DNA of 15,312 nt from Sphingopyxis sp. (GTDB lineage Bacteria; Pseudomonadota; Alphaproteobacteria; Sphingomonadales; Sphingomonadaceae). Below the pieces are notes generated by a model. It was not told where the DNA came from and searched no databases. It saw only the letters and a list, made by a program, of their open reading frames with translations. The number at the start of each line of letters is the position of its first letter. Positions within the stretch are counted from its first letter, which is position 1. Where the stretch lies: contig JAHCKJ010000021.1 of NCBI GenBank assembly GCA_026125835.1, forward strand, positions 1-15,312, in the 5' to 3' direction. Made by a program: the position numbers and the translations under genes. Positions 13,744-15,312 of the stretch are shown here, in pieces.

Positions 13744-14895
13744 GGCGGCGGTCAGATCGGCCAGATGACGGCGCAGCGCCGGAAACTGGTCGCTTTTGGT
13801 GACGCCGAGCCGCACGATCGTCACCCGCTGCGAGGGCGAGACGATGATATATTGCCCCTGATGGCCGATGCACGCGAACAGGTCGTTGGGGCCGCGATCG
13901 GGCCATAGCGCCGCCTGTGCGCCCGCCGGACGTTTGCGATTGAGCCAGATATGCCCGCCATAGCCGCCGTCGGTGGCCGCGGGACTGAGCATGAAATCCA
14001 TCCAGCTTTCGGGCAGCAGCCGCTGTCCGTTCACGACGCCGTGGTTCCGCAAAAACTCCCCGAATCGCGCATAGTCGCGCGCCGTCGCGTGCATGATTGA
14101 ACCGCCGATCATCGTGCCGCTGGCGTCGAATTCGGGGGTCAGGCTCGTCATCCCCAACGGTTCAGCCAGGCGTCCCGCGATAAACTCGCGCATCGCGTCG
14201 CGGCGCGCGTCGGGGTTCTGCGACGGGGTCAGCGTGTCGGCCAATATGTCCGACAGGATCACGCTGGTCGCCGAACTATAGTTGAACAACTCGCCCGGCT
14301 GCGCCGCCGCAGGCTTGGCCTCTGCGAATGCCGCCATGTCACCGGCGCCGGGGCCGAACAGCATGTCGACCGTATCGCCGCGCCAGACCGGATCGCCATT
14401 CTCGACATGCTCGAGCCCCGCCGACATATGCAGCAGGTTGCGCAGGGTGATCGCGCCGCGCGGATCGCCGCTGCGCTGCCACGCCGCCACCGGCGCCGGT
14501 CCGTCGAGGGCGAGCCGGCCGTCGGCAACGAGAAATCCGGTCAGCACCGCCGTGATGCTCTTGGCCATCGACCAGCTGATCAGCTTTGAATCGGGGCCGA
14601 ACCCCGCTGCATAGCGCTCGTAAATCGGCTCGCCGTCGCGCAGCACCAGCAACGCGCGCGTTTCGCCGACATCCTCACCGTTGACGAACAAGGCATCGGC
14701 GCGCGCCTTGATTGCCGCGGGGAGGGTGGGGAGCGCCTGTGGCACCTCCGCCGCGCCAACGTCGTCGAGCGACGCGCCGAACTTGGGCGCGGGTGCGGCG
14801 GGGGCCAGGGCACCCTGCCCCGCCGCCTGCGCCAGCGACCAGATGCCGAGGACGGCCAGCGCGGCACTTGCCAGCAGGCGTTTTTTCGTGATCAT
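13738..14895 (-). CDS. Exported serine beta-lactamase-like hydrolase (class C / EstB type)
   Basis: This 385-residue protein has a Sec-type signal (KKRLLASAALAVLGIWSLAQA, 4-24) and a beta-lactamase/PBP-like domain. The catalytic SxxK is Ser109-Met-Ala-Lys112 (SWSMAKS), the YxN-equivalent is Tyr206-Ser-Ser, and the third motif is HQG (345-347) in the place of KTG. HxG is usual in esterase, D-aminopeptidase and carboxypeptidase relatives, so beta-lactamase activity is not implied. The ATG at 14895 is chosen because the signal peptide begins there; the longer frame to 15084 has no export-like sequence and is antisense to a better candidate gene. GTG or TTG codons a few triplets upstream are possible starts. 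No clear ribosome binding site precedes it. Its ATG shares two bases with the divergent gene's ATG. Confidence 0.87.
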   Translation of the reverse strand: MITKKRLLASAALAVLGIWSLAQAAGQGALAPAAPAPKFGASLDDVGAAEVPQALPTLPAAIKARADALFVNGEDVGETRALLVLRDGEPIYERYAAGFGPDSKLISWSMAKSITAVLTGFLVADGRLALDGPAPVAAWQRSGDPRGAITLRNLLHMSAGLEHVENGDPVWRGDTVDMLFGPGAGDMAAFAEAKPAAAQPGELFNYSSATSVILSDILADTLTPSQNPDARRDAMREFIAGRLAEPLGMTSLTPEFDASGTMIGGSIMHATARDYARFGEFLRNHGVVNGQRLLPESWMDFMLSPAATDGGYGGHIWLNRKRPAGAQAALWPDRGPNDLFACIGHQGQYIIVSPSQRVTIVRLGVTKSDQFPALRRHLADLTAAL

Positions 14896-15312
14896 GGTTC
14901 GGGTGACTAGCACCAACCCGACCGATGCTTCAACGCCCGACCGACCGCCCCCCGCGGCTGTGCCGGAGACGGCTCCTGTCCGTCCCGCAAAAAAGCCGAG
15001 CCGTTGGGGCGGCTGCCTGCCTTGGGTGATCCTGTTGGCCGCGCTGCTCTTTGGCGGGCTGGTCTGGAAATTTCCGGCGTTCAAGGCGCAAGCCGAACTG
15101 GGTTCGGCCTATGCCGCACGCGTCGGCTGTTCGTGCCGCTATGTCCAGGGTCGCAGCCTCGAAAGCTGCCAGAGCGATTTCGAACCCGGAATGGAGATGG
15201 TGTCGCTGGCCGAGGATCCCGCGACAAAAACGGTCACCGGCAGCGTTCCGCTGCTCGCCTCGCGCAGCGCGCGCTACGCAGGCGCCAGCGGCTGCCTGCT
15301 GCGTCCGGAAGA
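14894..15312 (+). CDS. Uncharacterised single-pass membrane protein with Cys-containing periplasmic domain (partial)
   Basis: The frame is open to the right edge: 139 full codons and no stop. It encodes a Pro-rich cytoplasmic N-terminus (1-38), one membrane segment (about 41-58, CLPWVILLAALLFGGLVW) and a probably periplasmic region with AYAARVGCSCRYVQGRSLESC (Cys79, Cys81, Cys92) and Cys134. The positive charges before the helix (KKPSR) place the C-terminal part outside. The clustered Cys residues could form disulfides or bind a metal. The start is ATG at 14894 or GTG at 14903; neither has a good ribosome binding site. I do not recognise a named family. Opposite-strand translation here gives only low-complexity sequence, which supports this strand. 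The head-to-head position suggests a link with the serine hydrolase. Confidence 0.68.
   Translation, partial: MVRVTSTNPTDASTPDRPPPAAVPETAPVRPAKKPSRWGGCLPWVILLAALLFGGLVWKFPAFKAQAELGSAYAARVGCSCRYVQGRSLESCQSDFEPGMEMVSLAEDPATKTVTGSVPLLASRSARYAGASGCLLRPE

Noticed and set aside
14881..14886. A six-T run near the serine hydrolase start as a phase-variation tract.
   Set aside because: Six bases (AAAAAA on the coding strand) is short for phase variation, and the frame is intact. It encodes the Lys-Lys of the signal peptide.
13738..14895. A beta-lactamase resistance gene.
   Set aside because: The SxxK and Tyr motifs fit the superfamily, but HQG replaces KTG. This points to esterase- or peptidase-type relatives.
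14896..15084. An upstream extension of the serine hydrolase frame.
   Set aside because: It would bury the signal peptide inside the protein and lies opposite a frame with a convincing membrane helix.

Overview
This window looks like ordinary chromosome from a sphingomonad-type alphaproteobacterium (Sphingopyxis, Sphingomonas or a close relative). The grounds are high G+C, the SufT-like/SufA pair at the left edge, the tightly packed dnaJ-like / yihY / fabI / aroC / pdxH neighbourhood, and several lineage-typical proteins (Tyr/Gly-rich lipoprotein, class C-type serine hydrolase, extensin-like protein). The genus is an inference from gene content. No rRNA, tRNA, CRISPR array, transposase, phage gene or integrase was found.

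Layout. 1-1205 (+): the tail of a SUF iron-sulfur operon (SufT-like DUF59 protein, then SufA), split by a ~180-bp hairpin-rich repeat, followed by a GNAT resembling AAC(6') aminoglycoside acetyltransferases. 1202-3347 (-): a cytochrome P450 followed by an extensin-like envelope protein. 3518-4558 (+): a Tyr/Gly-rich low-complexity lipoprotein, ending at a hairpin shared with the convergent gene. 4601-5836 (-): a DAACS acidic amino acid/dicarboxylate symporter.

5951-12176 (-): six genes that read as one transcription unit in the order DnaJ-like co-chaperone, YihY membrane protein, FabI, YhbS-type GNAT, chorismate synthase AroC, SLC13-type permease with two RCK_C domains. Junctions are -8 to +7 bp. 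The unit joins fatty-acid synthesis, aromatic synthesis and chaperone functions. Its likely promoter lies in the 158-bp gap it shares with the divergent pair pdxH-phzF (12335-13743, +). That gap also holds a perfect 22-bp tandem duplication. 13738-14895 (-): an exported serine beta-lactamase-like hydrolase. Its start codon shares two bases with that of a divergent, Cys-containing single-pass membrane protein that runs off the right edge.

Nothing here amounts to a clear new defence, mobile or biosynthetic system. The points most worth a second look are the hairpin repeat that abuts and appears to supply the sufA ribosome binding site, the AAC(6')-like acetyltransferase, the head-to-head CATG overlap with the uncharacterised Cys protein, the tandem duplication and heat-shock-like promoter before dnaJ, and two convergent gene pairs whose stop codons overlap. 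Large open frames antisense to the P450, lipoprotein and transporter genes were judged to be shadows.
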